A stretch of 64,000 nt of DNA from Gerris lacustris. Taxonomy: Eukaryota > Arthropoda > Insecta > Hemiptera > Gerridae. The number at the start of each line of letters is the position of its first letter. Positions within the stretch are counted from its first letter, which is position 1. Below are positions 29,907 to 41,500 of this stretch, piece after piece. Below the pieces are notes generated by a model. That model was not told the origin of the DNA and made no database searches. It saw nothing but the letters and a program-made list of their open reading frames with translations. Location of the stretch: assembly GCA_951217055.1 (NCBI GenBank), contig OX578284.1, forward strand, positions 14,813,687-14,877,686, read 5' to 3'. The translations under genes and the position numbers were made by a program.

Positions 29907-30138
29907 GGGTTCGATTCCCCGCCGAGGAGAAGTCAATTTTATGATATATTTTAATCAAATAATCAATAGTAATTGAATGTATCCACCAAAAGTAGTAAAT
30001 GGAAAACACTGGGCTTAGTAATTATGAAATTATGGAAATTTCAACAACGAAGTTCAATAGAAATAGAGAGTATAGATTGCTTTAAAAAAAAAGGAAAATA
30101 TTTTTTATTGCGGATGGAGAAAGGCCGGGTTCGATTCC
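29907..30138 (+). promoter_or_regulatory. Paired pol III B-box-like motifs of unit A1
   Basis: GGGTTCGATTCC at 29907-29918 and 30127-30138, inside GGCCGGGTTCGATTCCCCGCC, matches the pol III B box and can form a T-arm with one mismatch. Equivalent pairs are at 33040/33260, 46869/47089 and 49860/50081. In A5 the first is deleted and the second is at 52763. No well-spaced A box is seen; GGCTGAGTAGGATTTAGC lies about 150 bp upstream of the first. Expression is not shown. Confidence 0.5.
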
Positions 30139-30259
30139 CCGCCGAGGAGAAGTCAATTTTATGATATATTTTAATCAAATAATTAATAGTAATTGAATGT
30201 ATCCACCAAAAGTAGTAAATGGAAAACACTAGGTTTAGTAATTATGAAATTATGGAAAT

Positions 30260-30800
30260 TTCAACAACGGAGTTCAATAGAAATAGGGAGTACAAAGGGG
30301 TTTCCTAGTAATGGTGTAATAAGAAATGATAGAAGAGGGGGGGGGGGGATAGAGCTAACAATATGTTACTATTTATAAGTAAGAAATAGGGAGTACAAAG
30401 GGGTTTCCTAGTGATGATGTAATAAGAAATTATAGGAGAGGGGGGGGGGGGGGGGATAGAGCTAACAATTTGTTACAACTTATATGTAAGAAATAGGGAG
30501 TACAAAGGGGTTTCCTAGTGATGGTGTAATAAGAAATAATAGAAGAGGGGGGGGGGGGGAGAATTGAGCTAACAATATGTTACTACTTATATGTAAGAAA
30601 TAGGGAGTACAAAGGGGGTTCCTAGTGATGGTGTAATAAGAAATTATAGGAGAGGGGGGGGGGGGATAGAGCTAACAATATGTTACAACTTATATGTAAG
30701 AAATAGGGAGTACAAAGGGGTTTCCTAGTGATGGTGTAATAAGAAATAATAGAAGAGGGGGGGGGGGGGAGAATTGAGCTAACAATATGTTACTACTTAT
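30260..30800 (+). repeat. G-tract subrepeat, five 105-bp monomers (unit A1)
   Basis: Each monomer reads GGGAGTACAAAGGGGTTTCC, TAGTGATGGTGTAATAAGAA, then AGGAGA or AGAAGA followed by 10-17 G, then GAGCTAACAATATGTTACTACTTATA. All G runs are on the plus strand. Similar arrays are at about 33415-33930 (five), 47240-47760 (five), 50240-50330 (one) and 52915-53540 (six). Confidence 0.9.
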
Positions 30801-31873
30801 AATTGTTGGTAGAGGGTTAAAGAAAATCATAAAAGATATGGGAGTTTACTAATTTCAATGAAGCGGGGGGGGTGTGTCTAGGAATATGAGCAGACGTGCT
30901 AGAGAGGGGGTGTTCAGAGGGGGGGGGGGGTGTTCATCCATTTAAACCATAACCAAATCAAAGAAATCTGAAAAAACACTAAAGAAAACAGTTTTTTCAA
31001 TTTATCTCAAGAAAAAAGAACTAACACAATTCAGTACATAACAATATTTACTACACTTTTCAAGAGCTTTTCTACGATATACATCATTATTTAAAATATT
31101 AATGTTGGCATTTGTACCATTGTACCCGGGGGTACCAAAATTATATTTCAATAAACAAACAATTCAAAAAGGCTTTAAATAACCAAATAAAGAATAATAA
31201 ACCACTTTTAAAATTTAAAAAATATTATATAACAACAAACATACAAATCGGTACAAAAGTACATGTACCAATTTTTTTAAAAATAAATAAATAATATAGT
31301 TTAAATGTACAAATCAAGGGCTTTCAAATTATATACGAACCAATATTTAAATCGGATAAAAGTGGTCACTTGGTATAGGGTTTAAGAAAATTATAAATGA
31401 TATGTGAGTTCACGATTCCAATGAAGGGGGGGAGAGCATCTAAGTATATGAGCAGGATTGCTAGAGAGGGGTTGTGCAGGGGGGGGGGGGGGTCATTCAT
31501 TTGAAACCATAAACTAACAGAAAGAAAACCATAAACCCTAAAGAAAACAGTTTTTTCAATTTATTTCAAGAAAAAATATTAATAAAACAATTGAGTACAC
31601 ACCAAGATGTTCAGGGGGGGGGGGGGGGGGAGGGTTGTTCATCCATTTAAACCATAAACTAATCTAGCAAATCCAAGAAATAACTAAAGAAATAATTATT
31701 TTCAATTTATCTCGATAAAAAATAAAAATGACACAATTGACAATTATACAAATCAGTACAAAAGTACATGTACCAATTTTCTTAAAAATAAACAAATGAA
31801 AGAACTTCAATGTACAAGTCAAGAGCTTTTAAATGATATGCGAACGAATATTTAAATCGAAAAAAAGTTGTCT

Positions 31874-31885
31874 CGTGACGTCACG
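31874..31885. promoter_or_regulatory. CRE-like palindrome CGTGACGTCACG
   Basis: A 12-bp perfect palindrome with the TGACGTCA core of CREB/ATF sites occurs once in every type A unit: 31874, 35017, 48840, 51393 (10 bp kept) and 54630. It is conserved while neighbouring bases vary slightly. Motif match only. Confidence 0.45.
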
Positions 31886-32422
31886 TAACCACGGCAAGGT
31901 CGGGAAAAAGTTTACTCTCAATTTCTCAGCAAATAGGACGAATTCAAAACATATCAAGGTCTTGTTTTAAAGGGCATTAGTGTGAGATTTGAACCTAAAA
32001 GTCAGAATTTAAATCAGTCAATTATTACCAAAGATATGAGCGTTTAAAGACAAAAATTGAAAAAAACAAAATCAAAATAGCCCCATTTAGACTACAAACA
32101 ATAAAGCTACGACAAAATGACCTATGAACAAAAATGTAGATCTTGCAAAATTAGTACATGTTTGTTACATCAGTTTTTCGCTACAATTAACCGTTAATTT
32201 TTAAAAAATCTCAACACAGCTACGACGGTTTTTCTCATCTTAGGGGGGGAAGACGAAGGAAAAGTAAACTTTTGGCAATTTTTCGGGTTCACAAAGCGGA
32301 CATTGCGCATCGAATGGCGAAAACCCCAACTCTCTAGCTATAGCGGAAGTGGGTAAACATTTGTATACATGAGTGAGTCAGTCAGTGAGTCAGTGAGTTT
32401 CACAGGGGGTTGTATATATGTT

Positions 32423-35400
32423 ACTCGCCGGGTCGTCGTTCGGCCTACGGCCGAACTCCGCCCGACGAGTGGCCAGGTACTTGTATAGGTCTGGTACTTA
32501 TAAGAGTTGGACTTGTATAGGGTTTGGTTTTTGTATAGGAGCTGGTACAAAATTAAGGTAAAAAATTACAAGTGCGCACTCTTACAGAGAACTTGAATAA
32601 TTTCTATAGATTGGAACAGGGGTGGGAGGGGGGGGGGGTACATAGTGTCTAGGAATATGCTCTGTGGTTTTTAAGAATATGATATAATATAATATGATTT
32701 GATATAATAAAATATGATATGATATAATATGATATGATATGATATAATATAATAAGTGCACTCTTACAAAGAACTTGAATAATTAATATTGATTAGAAGG
32801 GGGGGGGGGGGGGGTACATAGCTTTAGCTTCTAGAAATATGCTGCGAGATGTGGTATACGGGAAAGCTAAGAAGATCTAAGGCTGAGTAGGATTTAGCAA
32901 GTAAAAATATGTATTATATCTGTATTTTTGCTAGGGAGAAAATTTAATGATCTTAAGTGAAGGTTCTACGACATTCTAAGATGTTATAGATTGCTTTAAA
33001 AAAAAGGAAAATATTTTTTATTGCGGATGGAGAAAGGCCGGGTTCGATTCCCCGCCGAGGAGAAGTCAATTTTATGATATATTTTAATCAAATGATCAAT
33101 AGTAATTGAATGTATCCACCAAAAGTAGTAAATGGAAAACACTGGGCTTAGTAATTATGAAATTATGGAAATTTCAACAACGAAGTTCAATAGAAATTGA
33201 GAGTATAGATTGCTTTAAAAAAAAAGGAAAATATTTTTTATTGCGGATGGAGAAAGGCCGGGTTCGATTCCCCGCCGAGGAGAAGTCAATTTTATGATAT
33301 ATTTTAATCAAATAATCAATAGTAATTGAATGTATCCACCAAAAGTAGAAAATGGAAAACACTAGGCTTAGTAATTATGAAATTATGGAAATTTCAACAA
33401 CGGAGATCAATAGAAATAGGGAGTACAAAGGGGTTTCCTAGTGATGGTGTAATAAGAAATTATAGGAGAGGGGGGGGGGGGGAATATAGCTAACAATATG
33501 TTACTACTTATATGTAAGAAATAGGGAGTATAAAGGGGTTTCCTAGTGATGATGTAATAAGAAATTATAGGAGAGGGGGGGGGGGGGGGTGGAATAGAGC
33601 TAACAATATGTTTCTACTTATATGTAAGAAATTGGGAGTACAAAGGGGTTACCTAGTGGTGCTGTAATAAGAAATGATAGAAGAGGGGGGGGGGGGGGCG
33701 GGGGGGGAATAGAGCTAACAATATGTTACTATTTATAAGTAAGAAATAGGGAGTACAAAGGGGTTTCCTAGTGATGGTGTAATAAGAAATTATAGGAGAG
33801 GGGGGGGGGATAGAGCTAACAATATGTTACAACTTATATGTAAGAAATTGGGAGTACAAAGGGGTTTTCTAGTGATGGTGTAATAAGAAATAATAGAAGA
33901 GGGGGGGGGGGGGAATTGAGCTAACAATATGTTACTACTTATAATTGTTGGTAGAGGGTTAAAGAAAATCATAAAAGATATGGGAGTTTACTAATTCCAA
34001 TGAAGCGGGGGGGGGGGGAGTGTGTCTAGGAATATGAGCAGAATTGCTAGAAAGGGGGTGTTCAGAGGGGGGGGGGGGTGTTCATCCATTTAAACCATAA
34101 CCTAATCAAAGAAATCCGAAAAAACACTAAAGAAAACAGTTTTTTCAATTTATCTCAAGAAAAAAGAACTAACACAATTCAGTACATAACAATATTTACT
34201 ACACTTTTCAAGAGCTTTTCTACGATATACATCATTATTTAAAATATTAATTTTGGCATTTGTAGCATTGTACCCGGGGGACCAAAATTATATTTCAATA
34301 AACAAACAATTCAAAAAGGCTTCAAATAACCAAATAAAGAATAATAAACCACTTTTAAATTTAAAAAAATATTATATAACAACAAACATACAAATCGGTA
34401 CAAAAGTACGTGTACCAATTTTTTTAAAAATAAATAAATAATATAGTTTTAATGTACATATCAAGGGCTTTCAAATTATATACGAACCAATATTTAAATC
34501 GGAAAAAAGTGGTCACTTGGTATAGGGTTTAAGAAAATTATAAATGATATGTCAGTTCACGATTCCAATGAAGGGGGGGAGAGCATCTAAGTATATGAGC
34601 AGGATTGCTAGAGAGGGGTTGTGCAGGGGGGGGGGGGTCATTCATTTGAAACCATAAACTAACAGAAAGAAAACCATAAACCCTAAAGAAAACAGTTTTT
34701 TCAATTTATTTCAAGAAAAAATATTAATAAAACAATTGAGTACACACCAAGATGTTCAGGGGGGGGGGGGGGGAGGGTTGTTCATCCATTTAAACCATAA
34801 ACTAATCTAGCAAATCCAAGAAATAACTAAAGAAATAATTATTTTCAATTTATCTCGATAAAAAATAAAAATGACACAATTGACAATTATACAAATCAGT
34901 ACAAAAGTACATGTACCAATTTTCTTAAAAATAAACAAATGAAAGAACTTCAATGTACAAGTCAAGAGCTTTTAAATGATATGCGAACGAATATTTAAAT
35001 CGAAAAAAAGTTGTCTCGTGACGTCACGTAACCACGGCAAGGTCGGGAAAAAGTTTACTCTCAATTTCTCAGCAAATAGGACGAATTCAAAACATATCAA
35101 GGTCTTGTTTTAAAGGGCATTAGTGTGAGATTTGAACCTAAAAGTCAGAATTTAAATCAGTCAATTATTACCAAAGATATGAGCGTTTAAAGACAAAAAT
35201 TGAAAAAAACAAAATCAAAATAGCCCCATTTAGACTACAAACAATAAAGCTACGACAAAATGACCTATGAACAAAAATGTAGATCTTGCAAAATTAGTAC
35301 ATGTTTGTTACATCAGTTTTTCGCTACAATTAACCGTTAATTTTTAAAAAATCTCAACACAGCTACGACGGTTTTTCTCATCTTAGGGGGGGAAGACGAA

Positions 35401-35565
35401 GGAAAAGTAAACTTTTGGCAATTTTTCGGGTTCACAAAGCGGACATTGCGCATCGAATGGCGAAAACCCCAACTCTCTAGCTATAGCGGAAGTGGGTAAA
35501 CATTTGTATACATGAGTGAGTCAGTCAGTGAGTCAGTGAGTTTCACAGGGGGTTGTATATATGTT
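32423..35565 (+). repeat. Array unit A2
   Basis: Same layout as A1. It shares private variants with A3 (46254): GAGTTGGACTTG instead of GAGTTGGTACTTG after the head, AGAAATTGAGAG in the B-box block, and an interrupted G run (G-C-G) in the third monomer. A2 and A3 are therefore a recent pair although separated by both B units. Its tail (TTGTATATATGTTA) runs directly into the head of B1. Confidence 0.85.
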
Positions 35566-36272
35566 ACTCGCAGGCTCGAACGGCCTACGGCCGTTCTCTG
35601 CCCGACGAGTGGCCAGGTATTTGTATAGGTCTGGTACTTATGAGTTGGTACTTGACATATGGATAACATATGGATAGATATGCTATGATGTCTTCATCTA
35701 TTTAAACCATAACCTAATCAAAGAAATCTGAAAAAACACTTAAGAAAACAGTTTTTTCAATTTATCTCATTGCTAAAGCGGGGGGGGGGGGTTATCATCT
35801 ATTTAATGTATTAAATGTATTTAATGTATTTAATCTATTAAATGTAGGTGAAATCGGTAAACAATTGTGGAAAGTACACTCACTCAACGTTTAAATAATA
35901 ATCAAAATTTAACGAAAAATATTACAATCTAAATCAAACTATATATTTGTTAATTATAAAGGTAAATAATGTAATTACTTTCTGACAGTGACATCTATCT
36001 TAATTAATAAAAAAAATATATATATAGTTTTTTTAAATAGAAAGACATGATATGCTTATATATGCAGCCTATAATTTATATGTGATTGATTGGTGTTATT
36101 AATCAAACCGAAATAGAAAATCTGTAATTAATTAATTACAGTTATTTAATGGCAATATAGCTAATAAAAAAAATTTTTGTACCAAATCATGTCGAGTGAC
36201 ACATCAAATTAAAGCTCTTGATGAGTATAATAAATATTTACAATTAAAAAAATATGTTTAAAATTACTAAGG

Positions 36273-36938
36273 AAGGTTACAACCTAAAGTAACCTTCAAA
36301 AATATGATTTTCGTAGATAAAAAATGTTTAAATTTATTTTTTTGAAATTTTTTTTTAGATTCCTCATTCTGTTTTCATATTAAGTTTACATACCGATTTT
36401 CATGGACATCGGTTTATTTTTGGGGAAAATGGATTTCAAAAGCATAAATATTTGACCTAAAAATTTGACCGGAATTTTCTCTCGACAACACCCAACATAT
36501 TATATATCGTTGGAAAATATAGATTTTTCTGAGCAATAAACCGTTGAGACAGCGTAGATACGACAAATACACCTCATGATATGGGCGTTTAAAAAAGTAG
36601 GTTTGTGGAAGAATTTTAACTTTCCTTCAATTATCTCGGAAACTAAAGGTCGTGGAAAAAATATGATATTTTGTTTTTTTGTTAGAAAAAAATAGTTTGA
36701 CCACCGTGCAAAATTTCAAGTCGATTAGAAAAAGTTTAATTTTTTCCAATTTTCGAGCCAAGGTTTTCACCCCTGAAATATCACCGGAAAATCGAACTTT
36801 TCAGATCCGGTTGAAATATACGTCATTTTGTAGAGGTCGAAAAGGCTATCAAGAAAAATATATTTTAAATAAAATAAAATATATATACTCTCCTTAAAGC
36901 CCAAAAACACGTTATTTTTCTAGAAAATGCACGAAATC
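36273..36938 (+). repeat. Type B leader block
   Basis: Starts AAGGTTACAACCTAAAGTAACC, a small inverted repeat, and runs to TAGAAAATGCACGAAATC. Further copies are at 39347, 41245, 42589 and 45053. The last three begin with an extra ATT (AAGGTTATTACAACC). A 58-81 codon frame inside each copy (TTG start, ...NSLTTVQNFKSI...) survives because the copies are nearly identical; I do not consider it a gene. Confidence 0.8.
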
Positions 36939-38583
36939 GTCAATTTCCGGGAGAACCGGTGGTCGTACGAGATAAAGTCATAGAACCAAAGTTGTAGATA
37001 ATTCAAAAAGAGGAATAGTAGAGGGTATTTGTTTTTTGATTCGACTTACCGTTTAGCCTCAATACGCCGTCAAAGCCTCTTAAAAGGCAAGTCGGCCATT
37101 TTTAATTTTTTTAAAGAGGTAAAAATTTAAAATGTTAAATTTTCAACATTTGTTCGTCAATTACATTAAAAACCCTACCAGAATGTTAAATTTCAAGTTA
37201 TTTGCTCGATCGGAAGTAAGTAAAAACCGCTATAGTACATAACATCGTTTTTGACCCCGGCAAAAAAGGCTTTAAAATACCGTAAAAAACGGGTTTTTCC
37301 CATTTTAGAGTGGGAAGGAAAGGTAAAAGTAAACTTTTAGCATTTTTTACGGTGCACAATATGGGCCTTCTGGTCACAATGCAAAAAACCCCAAAGCTCT
37401 AGCTCTTACCGTTTGGCCCAAACATTTTGGCTATGGATTATCGCACATGCGGCTGTATAGTATAGAGACTCTCAGGAGACCTTAAAATATCAAAATCGTC
37501 AATTTCCGGGAGAACCGTTGGTCGTACGAGAAAAAGTCATAGGACCAAAGTTGTAGAAAATTCAAAAAGAGGAATAGGAGAGACTATTAGTTTTTCGATA
37601 CGACTTACCGTTTAGCCTCAATACGCCGTCAAAGCCTCTTAAAAGGCAAGTCGGCCATTTTTAATTTTTTTAAAGAGGTAAAAATTTAAAATGTTAAATT
37701 TTCAACATTTGTTATTTAATTACAGTAAAAAAGCTACCAGAATGTTAAATTTCAAGTTATTTGCTCGATCGGAAGTAAGTAAAAATCGCTATAGTACATA
37801 ACAACTTTTTGCCCCCGGCATAAAAGGCTTTAAAATACCCTCAAAAACGGGTTTTTCCTTTTTTAGAGTGGAAAGGAAAAGTAAAAGTAAACTTTTAGCA
37901 TTTTTTACGGTGTACAATATGGGCCTTCTGCGTACAACGCAAAAAACCGCAACTCTCTAGCTCTTGTAGTTTAGCCCAAACATTTTGGCTATGTATTATC
38001 GCACATGCGGCTGTATAGTATAGAGACTCTCTGGAGACCTAAAAATATCAAAATCGTCAATTTCCGGGAGAACCGTTGGTCGTACGAGAAAAAGTCATAG
38101 AACCAAAGTTGTAGATCTTTTAAAAAGAGGAATAGTAGAGAGTATTAGTTTTTCGATACTACTTACCGTTTAGCCTCAATACGCCGTCAAAGCCTCTTAA
38201 AAGGCAAGTCGGCCATTTTTATTTTTTTTAAGGTGGTAAAAATTAAAAATGTTAAATTTTCAACATTTGTTATTCAATTACAGTAAAAAAGATACCAGAG
38301 TGTTAAATTTCAAGTTATTTGCTCGATCGGAATTAAGTAAAAATCGCTATAGTACATAACAACTTTTTGCCCCCGGCATAAAAGGCTCCAAAATACCGTA
38401 AAAAACGGGTTTTTCCCATTTTAGAGTGGGAAGGAAAGGAAAAAGTAAACTTTTAGCATTTTTTACGGTGCACAATATGGGCCTTCTGGTTACAATGCAA
38501 AAAACCCCAAAGCTCTAGCTCTTGTAGTTTGGCCCAAACATTTTGGCTATGTATTATCGCACATGCGGCTGTATAGTATAGAG
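36939..38583 (+). repeat. 559-bp monomers of unit B1 (three copies)
   Basis: Each monomer opens GTCAATTTCCGGGAGAACCG and contains CAATACGCCGTCAAAGCCTC, GCAAGTCGGCCATTTTTA, CGGGTTTTTCC, AGTAAACTTTTAGCATTTTT, AACCCCAAAGCTCTAGCTCT and CACATGCGGCTGTATAGTAT. The last about 170 bp of the monomer are homologous to the type A tail (about 32240-32370): GGGAAG-GAAAGG..AAGTAAACTTT, CGGTGCACAA against CGGGTTCACAA, ACCCCAA..CTCTAGCT, AAACATTT. Confidence 0.9.
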
Positions 38584-41500
38584 ACTCGCAGGCTCGAACG
38601 GCCTACGGCCGTTCTCTGCCCGACGAGTGGCCAGGTATTTGTATAGGTCTGGTACTTATAAGAGTTGGTACTTGACATATGGATAACATATGGATAGATA
38701 TGCTATGATATGCTATAAGATGTCTAGGAATATGATCAGGATTGTTAGAGCTGGGGGGGGGGGGGGTCTTCATCTATTTAAACCATAACCTAATCAAAGA
38801 AATCTGAAAAAAAATAAAGAAAACAGTTTTTTTCAATTTATCTCATTGCTAGAACTGGGGGGAGGGGGGGGGGGGTCTTCATGTATTTAATGTATTAAAT
38901 GTATTTAATCTATTAAATGTAGGTGAAATCGGTAAACAATTGTGGAAAGTACACTCACTCATTGTTTATATAATAATCAAAATTTAACGAAAAATATTAC
39001 AATCTAAATCAAACTATATATTTGTTAATTATAAAGGTAATTATGTAATTACTTTGTGACAGTGACATCTATCTTAATTTATAAAAAAAATATATATAGA
39101 TTTTTTTTAAATAGAAAGACATGATATGCTTATATAAGCAGCCTATAATTTATATGTGATTGATTGGTGTTATTAATCAAACCGAAATAGAAAATCTGTA
39201 ATTAATTAATTACAGTTATTTAATAGCAATATAGCAAATCAAAAAAAATTTTGTACCAAATCATGTCAAGTGACACATCAAATTAAAGCTCTTGATGAGT
39301 ATAATAAATATTTACAATTAAAAAAAAATGTTTAAAATTACTAAGGAAGGTTACAACCTAAAGTAACCTTCAAAAATATGATTTTCGTAGATAGAAAATG
39401 TTTAAATTTATTTTTTTGAAAAAATTCTTTTAGATTCCTCATTCTGTTTTCATATTAAGTTTACATACCGATTTTCATGGAAATCGGTTTATTTTTGGGA
39501 AAAATGGATTTCAAAAGCATAAATATTTGACCTAAAAATTTGACCGGAATTTTCTCTCGACAACACCCAGCATATTATATATCTTTGGAAAATATAGATT
39601 TTTCTGAGCAATAAACCGTTGAGACAGCGTAGATACGACAAATACACCTCATGATATGGGCGTTTAAAAAAGTAGGTGTTTGGAAGAATTTTAACTTTCC
39701 TTCAATTATCTCGGAAACTAAAGGTCGTGAAAAAAATATGATATTTAGTTTTTTTGTCAGAAAAAAATAGTTTGACCACCGTGCAAAATTTCAAGTCGAT
39801 TAGAAAAAGTTTAATTTTTTCCAATTTTCGAGCCAAGGTTTTCACCCCTGAAATATCACCGGAAAATCGAACTTTTCAGATCCGGTTAAAATATACGTCA
39901 TTTTGTAGAGTTCGAAAAGGCTATCAAGAAAAAGGTATTTTAAATTTTTTAAAAAAAATTATACTCTCCTTAAAGCCCAAAAACACGTTATGTTTCTAAA
40001 AAATGCACGAGATCGTCAATTTACGGGAGAACCGTTGGTCGTACGAGAAAAAGTCATAGGACCAAAGTTGTAGATAATTCAAAAAGAGGAATAGTAGATA
40101 CTATTTGTTTTTCGATACGACTTACCGTTTAGCCTCAATACGCCGTCAAAGCCTCTTAATAGGCAAGTCGGCCATTTTTAATTTTTTTTAAAGTAGTAAA
40201 AATTGAAAATGTTAAATTTTCAACATTTGTTCGTCAATTAAAGTAAAATAGCTACCAGACTGTAAAATTTCAAGTTATTTGCTCAATTGGAAGTAAGTAA
40301 AAATCGCTATAGTACATAACAACTTTTTGCCCCCGGCAAAAAAGCCTCCAAAATAGCCTCAAAAACGGGTTTTTCCTTTTTTAGAGTGGGAAGGAAAGGT
40401 AAAAGTAAACTTTTTGCATTTTTTACGGTGTACAATATGGGCCTTCTGCGTACAACGCAAAAAACCGCAACTCTCTAGCTCTTGTAGTTTGGCCCAAACA
40501 TTTTGGCTATGTATTATTACACATGCGGCTGTATAGTATAGGGACTCTCTGGAGACCTAAAAATATCAAAATCGTCAATTTCCGGGAGAACCGTTGGTCG
40601 TACGAGAAAAAGTCATAGGTCCAAAGTTGTAGATAATTCAAAAAGAGGAATAGTAGAGAGTATTAGTTTGTCGATACGACTTACCCTTCAGCCTCAATAC
40701 GCCGTCAAAGTCTCTTAAAAGGCAAGTCGGCCATTTTTATTTTTTTTAAGGGAGTAAAAATTGAAAATGTTAAATTTTCAACATTTGTTATTCAATTACA
40801 GTAAAAAAGCTACCAGAGTGTTAAATTTCAAGTTATTTGCTCGATCGGTAGTAAGTAAAAATCGCTATTGTACATAACAACTTTTTGCCCCCGGCAAAAA
40901 AGGCTCCAAAATACCCTAAAATACGGGTTTTCCCCATTTTAGAGTGGGAAGGAAAGGTAAAAGTAAACTTTTTGCAATTTTTACGGTGCACAATAGAGAC
41001 CTTCTGGTTACAATGCAAAAAACCGCAACTCTCTAGCTCTTGTAGTTTGGCCCAAACATTTTGGCTATGGATTATCGCACATGCGGCTGTATAGTATAGA
41101 GACTCTCAGGAGACCTAAAAATATCAAAATCGTCAATTTCCGGGAGAACCGTTGGTCGTAGGAGAAAAAGTTATAGGACCAAAGTTGTAGATAATTCAAA
41201 AAGAGGAATAGTAGAGACTATTTGTTTTTCGATACGACTTACCTTAAGGTTATTACAACCTAAAGTAACCTTCAAAAATATGATTTTCGTAGATAAAAAA
41301 TGTTTAAATTTATTTTTTTGAAAAAATTCTTTTAGATTCCTCATTCTGTTTTCATATTAAGTTTACATACCGATTTTCATGGAAATCGGTTTATTTTTGG
41401 GGAAAATGGATTTCAAAAGCACAAATATTTGACCTAAAAATTTGACCGGAATTTTCTCTCGACAACACCCAACATATTATATATCGTTGGAAAATATAGA

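Larger units (their letters stand above)
29289..32422 (+). repeat. Array unit A1
   Basis: Order within the unit: hairpin head (29290-29336); GGTACTTGTATAGG-type imperfect repeats; a poly-G run; a TATGATATAA microsatellite (about 29547-29622); a second poly-G run; two copies of a 220-bp block with a B-box-like GGGTTCGATTCC (29907 and 30127); five 105-bp G-ending monomers (about 30260-30800); three forms of a 130-bp block (CATCCATTTAAACCATAA...CAATTTATCTC) near 30930, 31490 and 31630; a CRE-like palindrome (31874-31885); a (GAGT/CAGT)n stretch and the tail GTTTCACAGGGGGTTGTATA. No coding region is convincing. I infer a non-autonomous mobile element or large satellite unit. Confidence 0.85.
35566..38583 (+). 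repeat. Array unit B1
   Basis: The variant hairpin head (35566-35610) and the next about 200 bp (GGTCTGGTACTTAT, CATCTATTTAAACCATAACC, CAATTTATCTCA) are shared with type A units. Then come a poly-G run, a TTTAATGTA-type microsatellite (about 35803-35846), about 430 bp of unique AT-rich DNA, a leader block of 666 bp (36273-36938) and three 559-bp monomers (from 36939, 37498 and 38056). It ends CATGCGGCTGTATAGTATAGAG. No coding region is convincing. Confidence 0.85.

Noticed and set aside
29881..29940. Possible tRNA gene at the GGCCGGGTTCGATTCCCCGCC block
   Set aside because: Only a T-arm-like part can be folded; there is no acceptor stem, D-arm or anticodon arm at correct spacing.
29973..30164. 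63-codon frame MNVSTKSSK... found in four type A units (29973, 33106, 46935, 52609), with a 62-codon minus-strand shadow
   Set aside because: Persistence is explained by near-identity of the units. It spans the B-box block, uses weak start codons, contains an A-run-encoded lysine stretch, and both strands are open equally.
36679..36897. Frame NSLTTVQNFKSI... repeated in the type B leaders (36679, 39754, 41656, 42999)
   Set aside because: Copies are recent duplicates, the start codon is TTG, the C-termini differ by indels, and no domain is recognisable.
40833..41018. Minus-strand frames in the 559-bp monomers (40833-41018, 45979-46170)
   Set aside because: Present only by virtue of monomer repetition; other monomers have stops in the same frame.
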